DNA of 64,000 nt from contig JANVCC010000018.1 in the NCBI GenBank assembly GCA_025345505.1, forward strand, positions 58,552,542 through 58,616,541, in the 5' to 3' direction. Under the pieces are notes generated by a model that had not been told where the DNA came from, did no database searches, and was given only the letters and a program-made list of their open reading frames with translations. The position numbers and the translations under genes were made by a program. How positions within the stretch are numbered: position 1 is the stretch's first letter; every line of letters begins with the position of its first letter. The stretch is from Todiramphus chloris collaris (Eukaryota; Chordata; Aves; Coraciiformes; Alcedinidae). This document shows, piece after piece, positions 50,479 to 61,593 of the stretch.

Positions 50479-53400
50479 AATATAAAGAAGGCGGAAACTC
50501 ATTGCCTTGCAGCAGAGATTCCCTATTGCTTCTGATATTAGTTTGTTTTTGACAACATACTTATTAAAAAATAAAAAGCACCATCCTGAGGCAAAATTTT
50601 AAAAGGAGCTGGAAGGATCATGTACTGCTGGATGAATTTTGCCACTCAAGCTACATGTGGGTAACAGCTGCAGTGGGTAGCATGCAGCAATTGACTTTCA
50701 CATATGTGAATACTGTACCAGAATGTTGATTGGTGAAAGCTCTACTCCCATTAAGCAGTAGGAACTGTTTCTTGCTGTTTTGGGCAAAATGGTTTTATAT
50801 AATTAGAGTTGTAATTAGAAATGCCAGACCTAATGTTCTGTTGCTTACTTTGGTTTAAGGGCTATGGAAAAATACTCACTTCTGACAGAAGGTTGCACCC
50901 ACTAATTACTTGTGAAAAGATTTGGATAGAAAGTAGAGCCTCAATCTTTCAGTAAAAGGAAAAGCAATTAAAAGAAAAAGTGTTACTCATTTCTCTGGAT
51001 GATCTGTGCCATTACTGCATTGTTATCACTCTGACAACATTCCCTTATTAGTAGCATTCAGTCAAAGTTCTATTTATTCTAATGTCCCTGAACATAGCTC
51101 TGTCATAAGAGTGCTGAAATGTGGGGATGAGTTATATTATAATGAAAATAAGACTTGGATCCCAACTGACCATAATTCTGTCTGTCTTTTTGCAAATGAT
51201 CCACAGGGGTTAGAAAAGACAGATTTGAGGGTAACTTTTCTTGACAAACATTCACAAGTTTGTCATTTTCTTTTGATTCAATAGCTCCTATTAATAGTTA
51301 CAGAAGTTAGTTAACATGCAGTCATACAAAACTATTGCAACTTATTAGTCATGGAAAGGAGTTTAAAACCTTTTCCTTTCCCTTCTGTGTAAACATATAC
51401 ATATGTATCAGCTATACTTGAAATAAACTTGAAAGTGAGGTTAAGTTGCCCAATGCCTTTTTTACATTTAATAAATAAAAGAAAAAAATAATCTCTACAG
51501 TAAGTAATGCAGCATAGCTAAAACCTCAATAACCTTCTGGAGAAGCCTGTTTCTCTCTGCTGATAGAAGAGGGAACCTTGGGGAATTACTCTCCCTAATT
51601 AGGCAGTGCAGGAATTTAAAACTTAATAGAAGTCAGAGCATATGTGATAGTCTAACCATCAAGGATAGCATGGGGGCAAGAGTTCTGTCTATCTAACAGT
51701 AATATCACATTGGCTTTATCCATCTGTAAGTGTAGTGTCATACTGTATATAGGTCATAGCCCTGCATTTTTTAACTAGGATTTAGAGTGACCTACACTTG
51801 CTCTAGTGACAGTGGAAGCAAATTTCTTCAGCTGTGACTGGGATTCTTCCATTGTTACATCTGGTTACAACTTTATTGAAAAAAATTGTACAAAATTAAG
51901 CTAGCTATATATGATTACTAAGAGACAACTTTAAGCTATATGCCGATTTAAATAAAGCCAATGTTGGCCCTAAACAAATATACTAAATTCAATAATTAAA
52001 TGAGTTGTGATAATGTTAATTTATTTGACCAATTCTTTGAGTTCTTTCCTCAGCACTTTGCACCAGGTGAGCACCTCACATCACGCAAAGCAGGCAGTTG
52101 AATTCACCAGGCTGTCTTCAGTTTAATTTTTTTACTTCATCAAATTGACATTCATTGTAATTCAGTGCTGGTCTTCACTGAGAATAGTGAATGATGCATT
52201 CCTCTGGAGGAAAGAAATCAGAATGAAAGACTGATATCTAAGCTGTCTTACTGCACATGCAGAGAAATTGAATGTTTTTATTTTTGTTTCTAGCATGGTT
52301 GCTTATGTTGGGGTGATTTTTCCTTTTGTTACTTTTTCAGCACAGTTCCACTTGTAGAGATGAAATGAAATATCCGTCTAACTTTTCAGTTCTTGGGTGA
52401 TAAAAATACAATAGGAAAAGCAAATCTTATGTGATTTTTTTTGTAATGACCAGCTATGCTAAAGAATGACTCCTTCCCCTCCCACCAAAAGCTCTGTACT
52501 CATGTGAACACTTGCTACAGGCTTCCTGGTAGGATTTATATAACATTTCTCTTTCTTTTCCAAAATTTTCAGCTTTTATCTTTAAAATCTGCTTCCTGCA
52601 ATGAGGTCTATTAGCTGTTTTATACAATATGATTTTATTATAAAACATTGATTTGAAAAAGAAATACCCAGAGAAATACCCAAAATTACAGCAGGCAGAT
52701 ATTTTCCTGGTTAGACACTAACAATCTAAAAGTAAGCTAGTCCCAATTAAATTCTGTATATACCTTTGTGTTTAGCCCCACAGGGTTTTTTGCAACCTGA
52801 TTTTTCTTTATGTTGCTGGTTGTTATACAATAGCTGAGACATTTGAATGCTCATCCAGGCTGGTGTTCTTAACAGAGCTCATGAGAGTTTGCAGATTCTG
52901 TGTCAATCAAACAGTTAACTGCTGAGATGCCTTTAGAAACTGCAGCCCAACATTTCCTAATATTTCCTTTGTTGTCTGCCTAGATGACAGAAGCTTTTTA
53001 AACAAAAGAGCAACGAAAAGCAAATACTAAATAATCTTATTTACACACAACAGTTTTTCAGTGGAGATACTGGCATTTATAAAGAACAGTAACTCCCAAG
53101 CATTTATAATTTTAAGCAACCAAGATCTAATTTTTACAAATATTTTCCTAGTGTCATTGCATTGGCCAGTAGAACAGATTTCAAATGTCTATACTAAATT
53201 TCATAGTTATCACACAGTTCTAGTTTTGCTGCTGATGTACTACTGGAAGCTGCAGTGTCCTCTATGTGAGCTGCAGGAAAGCAAGTTAACTACCTCTGTA
53301 GATGACAGAGGGGAAAAACATGGCTGGATGCAGAAACTGAACTGACTGTTGTCTTTAAAGATGTTTTTTTGGTTTTTTTTTTTTTTTTTTTTCTGAGAAG

Positions 53401-55871
53401 CAAGGCACACTGACAGATCACTGTGGGAAAGTTTGGCCATACCTATGATGCGGGTAGACAGTTCTGAAGACCCTTTCATCTGATACATTTCACAAGTACT
53501 ACGTTCATTATGAAAGGATTAAGAGCTTAGCTTTCATCCCCTTCACAGCGGCTTCTTTCTGAAGTCCCAGGAAAAGGGTGTTTTTCATGAGTGTGCCTTG
53601 GATGAGTGATGCAGAGTCATTGTACTCTGTGGACAACATGAATTTTAAAAAACAATTGTGACACCAGGACCACCTTTCTTTCATAACTACCTCTAAACTA
53701 GACATAGCTGGTACTCTAAGGAACAGGAGCTAATGTCACTCTTATCCATATAGTATTCTCCTTCATTTTTGATGAGGAAGGATATCCTCCTAAATGAGTT
53801 TTGAATCTCGGTGAGTACTTTACTGAATACATGCATAAAATATGGTAGGCTGAGCAGAGAATAACCAAAATTCCTAATTTGTATTGTGTGGAATCCACTT
53901 AGAGAAAGCTGAAAATTTGTTTTTCTTTGTAACTTTTGCTTTTATTTATGGCATGCACAGTGTGACTAAGGATCTTGATTAATTCTAGCTCGATCAGATC
54001 TACATGTCTGATTCGCATACTGTATCTACATTTAAAGTAGCTACCACTGGGCTGAAGTACTGATGTTGAGAATACATTGGTATAAACCTTTGGCATTTCT
54101 TTGGTATGTGCAATTAAGTGATGAGCTTTGCAAAGTTCAGTGAATTGTGACCATGAGGATGCCTTGCCATTCCAAATTAAGAATGTCAGAAGATCTAGTT
54201 CCTTATGTAACAGTGAGGTGCAGCATGCCAGAATGTTAGGTTAACAATTGGACAATGTCAGGAACCTTGGCTCATGTGCATATCTGTTTGGCTATTGCTT
54301 TTTTTCATCTTTGGAAATCTTCTTCACCAAGGAACAAAGCAAATTACATCAAACTTGTTTTAATAAAAGTCTATTTTAATGGAAAAGATAAAAATGGAAG
54401 ATTACAATTATGAATGTTTGACAATATAAAATAATCTTCCTGATGAATATTTCATAGGAGTAAAGAACAACCTCCATTATATGTAGCAGAGATAGTTGGA
54501 GAATTGTAAATTATGTACTTATAACATTGTCTACTCCTGCTAATAGATCTATGGTTTTGATGATAATTTATTTCAGTTGTCTGTGTTAACGCTAAGAAAC
54601 AATATTCTCAGAACTCTGATAATATTTATTGGCTTTTGAACTAATGTAAATGTTTTCGTGGCCAATATTTTTGTTAATTAATTCACTAGTTATTTTCTTT
54701 GTGTCTCTGAATTTGTAAATGGCTGAGGCTACAAATTTGCAGTGATGTTACGTATTTTAGCATTTAAATATTTAGAAAGGTGTGTCAGAATGGAGAGACT
54801 TTTTTTTTTGTGCTAAATTTGCAGTATCAGATGCTTTGACAAATTTATCCTTTTCTAAGAACCTGAAAAATTTATTCTGGATGAAAATATCCCATTTTTA
54901 ATTTCTACTTTATTATTTCCACAGAATAATGATAAAAGTATTCACAGGTTTTCACAGGAATATTTTTATAGATTCATTTTTGCGTGTCATTTTTTTAATG
55001 TAATTCTTTGTCTTCATTCTTATTGAATATATCCATTTTAACTATGTTGCAACGAGGTTTCTACACTGGTGAAGTCTAAGTGTATAGCAGAACAGTCATA
55101 CTTTGAAGAGTTTCCAGGAAAATATAAATTATTCACACTTTCCAACACCATATTTCTGGATTTCCTGTAGGTGTTTTTTAGTGATGCAGTTTTTTTAGGT
55201 TAATTAACCTGCTAGTACAGGTTTTCAAGTGCTCAGATTTCAACATTTTCTTTCAGTTGTCTCTAAACACTTGACTGATTCTTCCTTAGCATACTCACAT
55301 CTTGTGTTTAGACAACATTTTTGAAGACAGCACTGTTTAAAATGGAGATGCAAATTTCTCAGAACAAATTATTTCTGCCAATAAGCTAATTTGGCTAAAA
55401 TAAAACATCAACAACAGAGTTCACATGAAAATTTCCACTTTGCCTCTAAGTGCTTTCCTCTAGAACAGCCCAGACTTCATACATCCTAGCTTGTCCTCCC
55501 TAGCTCCTCTATTCTGTCCTTTTATTTCTTTTGCCATCCTGTTTGAGGTCTGGATTACTCTCCAGTACTGTCACTAAGGTCCCATTGCTGCAACAAATCT
55601 TCATAGTGAGACTCCTGAACTTCTCCTGTTCTTGGCTCAGATCAAACGAAAGGCTGGGGTGAGGTTTAGAAGTGGGTGCTGAAGCAGGCCCTTTAAAGGG
55701 AAAAAAAAAAGAGGGGGAAAAAAAAAAATAAAGAGAAGAGACAGGGTGATTGCAACTTCTTCAGGATAAACATGTCTTTGTAGAGCAAAAGAATTTAATG
55801 TACACAAGGTACTGTGATATCTTCATACCTTGCCAGTGCAATAAAGGTGTGTTAAATTATTTGAGAGTTTA
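50479..55871. other. Non-coding, AT-rich, no gene recognised
   Basis: Only simple sequence (T20 at 53373) and short unconvincing open frames are present. Confidence 0.55.
53364..53392. repeat. T-rich homopolymer (T7-GG-T20)
   Basis: A T7 run, GG, then T20 ending at 53392. It could mark the reverse-strand poly(A) tail of an old retrocopy, but no copied gene is recognisable to its left. Confidence 0.9.
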
Positions 55872-55998
55872 TCACAGAATCACAGAATTGCCTAGATTGG
55901 AAAAGACCTTTAAGGTTATTGAGTCCAATTATTAACCTAACACTGACAAGTCCCTCACTAAACTATATCCTTAAGCGCTTTATATCGCTTCATAGTGA
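55872..55998 (-). mobile_element. CR1 LINE 3' tail, minus strand
   Basis: The plus strand opens with TCACAGAATCACAGAATTG, the reverse complement of CR1 terminal octamers, followed by the CR1 3' UTR pattern TTGGAAAAGACCTTTAAGG and TAACCTAACACTGACAAG. Similarity fades near 55998, so only the last ~125 bases of the element inserted or survived. Confidence 0.88.
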
Positions 55999-57000
55999 AG
56001 TGAGGTCAGATTTTCTACATGATTCAAGTGGAACTGACTTTATAAGAGCTGTCCAATTCCCTCCTGTCAAAATAAAAAAGGAAGCAAAGCATGGCAACTA
56101 CACAGAGGAGAGATACCCACTGAAGCAGGAAAATGATACACTCTCTAGCTAGCTGTCTGCTTTCCCTTCCCCTCCTCCAACTACATTTTCAATAATTCAT
56201 CCAGGTTTTTGTGCACTATCTTTTTTTAGCATAGAGTCAAGGATCACAAGCTTTCTTCCAGGATGTTAAATTACTTTTGGCAGTTACTGGGAATTTCAGG
56301 ATGTTTCTTTCCTCTTTCTCCTTGCCTTCCCAGTCCTGGGACAGTCAGCTCAAGTTTTTGCTCTTCAGCACTGGGCTTGTGGGAATCTAAGGAATCTCGG
56401 CCACTTTCTCCATGGTTAAGGCATGATGACCCCATTGGAGTCAGCAGAACACCCAGAGCACTGCTGAGGATTTTCCCCTGCTTGGGCACCCATTGTGGTG
56501 GTGACTTTTGTGGGTTGCAGGACATCCCGTGCTTTCCCCAGGTAGGTGGTGAGGGCAGAGCCAGGTCTCACTCAGCTCTGAGGACTGAGTGAGGACAAGA
56601 CTCTAGAGGACAAGGGCACTACAACTGCTCCAAGTGGTTACTTGTACTTTCAGACACTCTGTCATTCAACAGAGAAACTCTCTGGAGCAGCTGGAGAACA
56701 GAAATTAATTAAACAAGAGGGAACAACCTATGTGAGTCAAACATCCATTCAGGATGATCCATCTTTTTTCAATAAATATTTCTAAAAGTCACAGGAAAAA
56801 GGGAATGGTGAGGAGTTTACACATTTTTGAAAGAAGAGCTTAGCAAGTGAAAAAATTATGCTTTCTTTGCTTGACAAAATACAAAAGGGTTTAAACAGCT
56901 TGGTTACAAAAGGGCAGGTTTAGCATAGACAACCTTTTCCATCTGAACACAGAGTAGGATTTATTAATTACTAATTATTTCTGCAAAGGACAGATTCATA

Positions 57001-57245
57001 CTGACAGCAGTAATGAAAAATTCATGATGGAGACTTAACATTTCTAATCTGCTGGATTACTATGAGGAGGCTGCCAAACTTGGGCAACCAGCCAGTGCTA
57101 AGAACACAAACAAATATCATAGTTCCCATAGTAACTGGGATCACCTTGGAGATGATTAATACCAGTCTGACTTACAACGGGTGTTCCAGAGATATCACTC
57201 TCTGCTGATTTAATTATGACCTGGTGTAATGTAGCAGAGCATCTC
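57001..57245. promoter_or_regulatory. Candidate conserved element with an RFX-type X-box (hypothesis)
   Basis: The block contains GTTCCCATAGTAAC at 57122-57135, close to the bipartite X-box (GTNRCC, spacer, RGYAAC) bound by RFX factors, with one mismatch in the left half. TAAT cores lie nearby (GATTAATACC, TTTAATTATGACC). No transposon is recognisable here. Function is inferred from motifs only. Confidence 0.22.
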
Positions 57246-57452
57246 CGTAGAAAAATAACACTATATTTCTCAAGTTCTTCCTCCTACCCCTTGATGGTGG
57301 TCCAAGAAGTATATTCTTTAGTTTGGGGTTTTTTTTGCTATTAGTGAAAATTAAAAAACTATATAGACACTTCCCAGAGTAATGCATGCCACATGGGAAT
57401 ATAAACAGATATAATGAAAACTATTGAGGAATATTTAGAAACCGCTTAATTT

Positions 57453-57470
57453 TTGTTGTTGTTGTTGTTG
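57453..57470. repeat. (TTG)6 microsatellite
   Basis: Six perfect TTG units, followed by AATG. Confidence 0.92.
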
Positions 57471-57690
57471 AATGTTTGTTATTAGTCTTGTAAAAACATA
57501 TATTGCACATATCCACAGCACTCCAAGCAAAACAAACCACCAAAACAGTTTTCATACTTAATCAAAGTTCATCAGCTGGTGCCAGAAGAATTTTTACAAT
57601 CCGTTACAAAAATGAAGCTTTATGAACAGAATCCTATTCCAAAATGTTACACTTTTAGACAAAAAAAAATGATAATTCACAAGATTCTGT

Positions 57691-57737
57691 GAAAAAAAAA
57701 ATAAAAAAGAAAAAGAAAAAGAAAAAAGAAAAAGAAC
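57691..57737. repeat. A-rich (GAAAAA)n simple repeat
   Basis: A runs separated by single G or T, with several five- to six-base GAAAA(A) units. Confidence 0.9.
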
Positions 57738-58276
57738 TTACTACTATCGGATAATTTAGCTATTCTATGAGTAAAACACTCTTTGTGCTTCAGCCACCAT
57801 TCTAACACTTGTGGTGTCATTCAGTGTCTCAGTTTTTCCATGAATAAGAATTGAATATCAAATCTTGTACATGAATAAGTTTTTGTAAAACACAGAAATT
57901 GCCTGAAAGTGCTAGATCTGTATGAATAACTTCTACTACTATAATTGAAGTAGCATAAAATTAATTTTTCCTTCAAATTGTTCTTGACCATCAGCTTTTC
58001 ATGAACTTTCATGATACATGAAAAGTTTAACATTTTACAGTGACTTGTAAGAGGTATGACATTTTGACTAAAATGAGCTCTTATCTCATATTTACAAAAA
58101 GCTTTGTTACTGACAGCAATGGCCGACTTGATTTGAGATACTACAAACTTTTCTTCTGTGTTGAGCAGAATAAATAGCTTCAATGGTTTTAGGTAAATAT
58201 TTGCAATATATTTTATTTTTCAATGTTGAAAATGTTTTCATGCTTTCCTCTTGTTAGAAAATTGAAAAGAATGAAA

Positions 58277-58339
58277 CTGTTCATTTAAGGAACTGTTCAA
58301 TTAAGGAACAAACTGTTCAAACTGTTCAATTAAGGAACA
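58277..58339. repeat. Scrambled short repeats (ACTGTTCAATTAAGGAACA)
   Basis: The 19-base motif occurs exactly at about 58292 and 58321, with a variant at 58276 (ACTGTTCATTTAAGGAAC) and a truncated copy between them. This suggests repeated slippage or local duplication. Confidence 0.88.
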
Positions 58340-59657
58340 TTTCCTCATCCAGAATTGGAAGTATAATAGACTTGGTTTTCCTACAGCTCAGGATGCAGTC
58401 TTAAATGTGTCAAGCAAAAAAAAAGAATGGAAAAGTATCAAGATGTCAGAATAGCTATGTTGACTTGTACTCTTTATGAATGAAGCTGCTGGAAAGACCA
58501 GATTTGAGGAAGCTGATTTTTCCAGAAAGTAGTAACACCAGAACTACGAACGTTAACTGTCTCAGTGAGAGGAGCAATGGAAAGGTACTAGAAGACTAAG
58601 CTAACTATACCAGTAACTCTGTAATGGCCCCACAAGAAAATAGAGAAACCATAGGTAAAGCCGAAACAGCATCAGATTTGAAAATGCTTGTAAAAGAGAA
58701 ATAATTGTAGTGCACAAAGGAAAAATGGAAGTATATGAGAAGGTATAAGAGAAAGGCTAAGGAAAGGTAAGCATATTTAATTTTACAGGTATGTTAAGTC
58801 TTAAGAGGAAGACAGTGTATTTGCCAGCTATTCAACAATCTATGAATGATATTAATGGATAAAGGACAGAAGTCCGAAGTGGCTAATATATTTTTGAAAG
58901 ACTAACTATAAACAGTCAACTTCTATAAATAATGTGAGAGTAAAAAGAGTTCAAAATTAGGTTAGGTTTAGAAATTTAGAAATTTAGGTGCTCAGGTTAG
59001 TCTCTTTAAGGTATTTTCAAATTGTTTAGCAGTCCTTACATGAGTTACACTAGCCTGAGAATGGAGAAGGGCTATTTCAGGACAGAGAGTGATGATCTGA
59101 AAAACTGTGGATGGTGGGTAAGCTTGTGAAAGGATGGGAAAGTCTAGATGTAGTAACACTTAAAAAAAGAGGAAAAAGGAGAGCCAGAGTTTTGTCTCTG
59201 GTCAAGTAAACTTCAATCTCTTGAAAATTCAGAATAAATAAACAAAGCATGGGTGAGAATTAGCAGATAATGAGGAAAAAAGATTTTTCAACGCCAAATC
59301 ACAGCAGACTGCTGTAACCTCCTTCTAGGACAAGATAATATGCTTTGCAAGAAGGAGAAAAGTAGTAGATGTTTTGTATATTTTAGATTATTACATTACC
59401 TAACATATACAACCCATCAAGGAAAATTTATTCTCACTGAAATGAATAGACAGCTATGTGAAAAACTGGGTACAAGTCTATGTTACATATCCATAGTTCA
59501 AGAGACACGAAGACCAATTAAATTGAATCCAGCAGTGAGAATGCTCATCAGGAAAGACTAGAGGCATGGACAGATTAAAAAGCAATACGTTTAAACTGAA
59601 GCAAGTCAGAATTCTATTACAATTACAGAGGAAAAGAATGGCCAGCAATTCAAACAA

Positions 59658-59672
59658 TAGATAGATAGATAT
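59658..59672. repeat. Short (ATAG)n microsatellite
   Basis: Nearly four ATAG units in a row. Short and probably unremarkable. Confidence 0.8.
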
Positions 59673-60776
59673 TCAAAACCAGTGCTCCTCCATCTTTTTG
59701 TAAATGTGGGTTCCTTCTGGATCATTTTCTCCCATGTAACATATTGCATTGAAAACATTCATTCCTCCCCAGGAAGAATTACTGCATGCCTGTGTTTAAT
59801 GTTAGTTGTCATCTCTCTGCTTCCCCTGAATGATCATAGCCAGTGGTCACAAGCCATTCTCACTTCCCGGTGAAAAAGGGCTGTTACTCACTGCTTTGTG
59901 ATTTTCTTGATACGGTTTCTTGACTCTTCCACTTTCCTCTCCTCCCTGCCTCTGTATCCAAAGGACACTGCTTGAAGCTTTTCAGCAGATGTCAGTTTTA
60001 CCAGAAGGATACTCAATATCATGAATGATACTGGTATACCTGTTTGTATTACAGAGCAGGGACACAGATGCCACTGTCTCTGAAAAACCCTTCCATCTCT
60101 CCTTTTCTGTAGTTCCATGTGAATAAGATGAACTGGAGGATACCATTCTTCATTCCATTGGAAAACTGCCTGATGAATAAGTAAACACTTAGGAAAGGCT
60201 GTAGGTCCCTGACTTGTATCTCTCTTCTGCCTAACAATTTTTAAATTTTTAAATTTAATTCTAAAATTATAGATTCTCTGGAGGAGAATAAGACTGTCTT
60301 CTTACCATACTAAAAATCTTCTAAGTTCTTAAGTGTAGTTGTTATGACAGGTACCCCTGCTTCCGCCAAAATTTCCAACCGATAAAATGTTTTATGGCAA
60401 GAATGCAGATCAGTTTTTTTTCAAGAGAATCTATCAAGATTCTTTGAAGAGTACCTATCCTGAATATTTTGGTGAATATCTACATATTATTATGAATTTT
60501 ACTGTTAAAATAAGATTGCTACAACATAAATGCTTTTCACTAATGCAACTGCTAATCTAATTTTGTAGCTGGGCATGGGAGAAGTGGGTGGTATATCACA
60601 TGTGATTGCCTTCATATATGCACTGATCTTACCTCATTTATTTCAGTAGAGTTGCTCTGATGGAAGCTAGCATGTTGATCCAGATGTGTGCTCCACAACT
60701 GGAGCTATATTTAAATTTGGTTTTGCTAATTTAAGATCTCTAAGTATGCCTTCAGGCTTGTAATTTATTCTTCAAG

Positions 60777-60781
60777 CGCCT
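60777..60781. repeat. Left target-site duplication CGCCT
   Basis: These five bases immediately precede the solo LTR and are identical to 61589-61593. Confidence 0.9.
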
Positions 60782-61588
60782 TGTCCTGGTTTGAGTGAAA
60801 ACAGAACTAATTCTGTTCAGTAATTTTACTTTCCAGCTTGGTTCTTTTAATTAGCTGCACTTTCTGAAGTTAGCAGCCTGTTTTCACAGACAGTGCCTGC
60901 TTCTAGCAGTGATAACACCTCATGTTTAGAGTTACTACCAAGGATTGGTATGCAGACCAAGGCCACTGCTGGGTCCTGTGTACCACATTGGGGGGAGCAG
61001 AAAGTGAAGGGCCGCACCTTCAGGGAGGAGTGGACAGGACGGGTGACTCTAAACTGACCAGGGAGGTATTCCAGCCCATATACGCCATATTTGGTCTAGA
61101 GCTGAGGGACCCGAAGGGTCTCTGGGCTCTTCTCTCCCCTCTTGGACTGCTTTGCCAGCTTTTGCTTGGCTTGGCTCGGGTCCTCTCTCAGTTCCTTCCT
61201 CGGAGAATCCAAGGAGGACTCTGTCCGTCTGCCTTCGATCCGATCTGCGTGTTCCTGAACCCAGTACCAGAATCCAGCTCCCGAACACAGCTCCCGTCTG
61301 CTGCGGGGCCCAGTCTGGGACTCCCCCGAAGCCTGCTCAACATCAGTGGTGACGGTGATGTAATTACCATCAGGGGGGTTGGGTTCCATACTGGTTTTGT
61401 ATATATTTGTATATATTCCATTTTTATAATTATTATTTTCCTTTTCATTAAAGCTGTTCTAGTTTCCTTTTCTAATCGCTAAGTCTCTCTCCCTTATTCC
61501 CTTTCTCTTCCCCTTTGGGGAGGGAGGGGGGTTAACAGAGAGCGTCTGTTATAGGTTTAAGGGGCTGCCCTGACCCTAAACCACGACA
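60782..61588 (+). mobile_element. Solo LTR with intact 5-bp target-site duplication, 807 bp
   Basis: The element starts TGTCCTGG and ends CCACGACA, with TGTC/GACA inverted termini. It is flanked on both sides by CGCCT (60777-60781 and 61589-61593), a perfect 5-bp target duplication. It has a TATA-rich stretch at about 61397-61420, an ATTAAA poly(A) signal at 61447-61452 and a G-rich stretch near 61517-61532. No gag, pol or env sequence adjoins it, so it is a recombined solo LTR. A 5-bp duplication fits class III (ERVL-like) elements, though other classes can give 5 bp. A 186-codon frame (60922-61482) is open through most of it, but composition and lack of family features suggest chance. Confidence 0.92.
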
Positions 61589-61593
61589 CGCCT
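61589..61593. repeat. Right target-site duplication CGCCT
   Basis: These five bases immediately follow the LTR terminus GACA and match 60777-60781 exactly. Confidence 0.9.

Larger units (their letters stand above)
55999..60776. other. Non-coding, no gene recognised
   Basis: Includes a GC-richer patch at 56263-56640 with open frames on both strands that match nothing I know, the candidate X-box block at 57.1 kb, and simple repeats at 57.45-57.74 and 58.28 kb. Confidence 0.55.

Noticed and set aside
60922..61482. 186-codon frame with a hydrophobic C-terminus resembling a membrane anchor
   Set aside because: It lies wholly inside the solo LTR; the hydrophobic end comes from the TATA/T-rich promoter and poly(A) region. 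No retroviral protein is recognisable.
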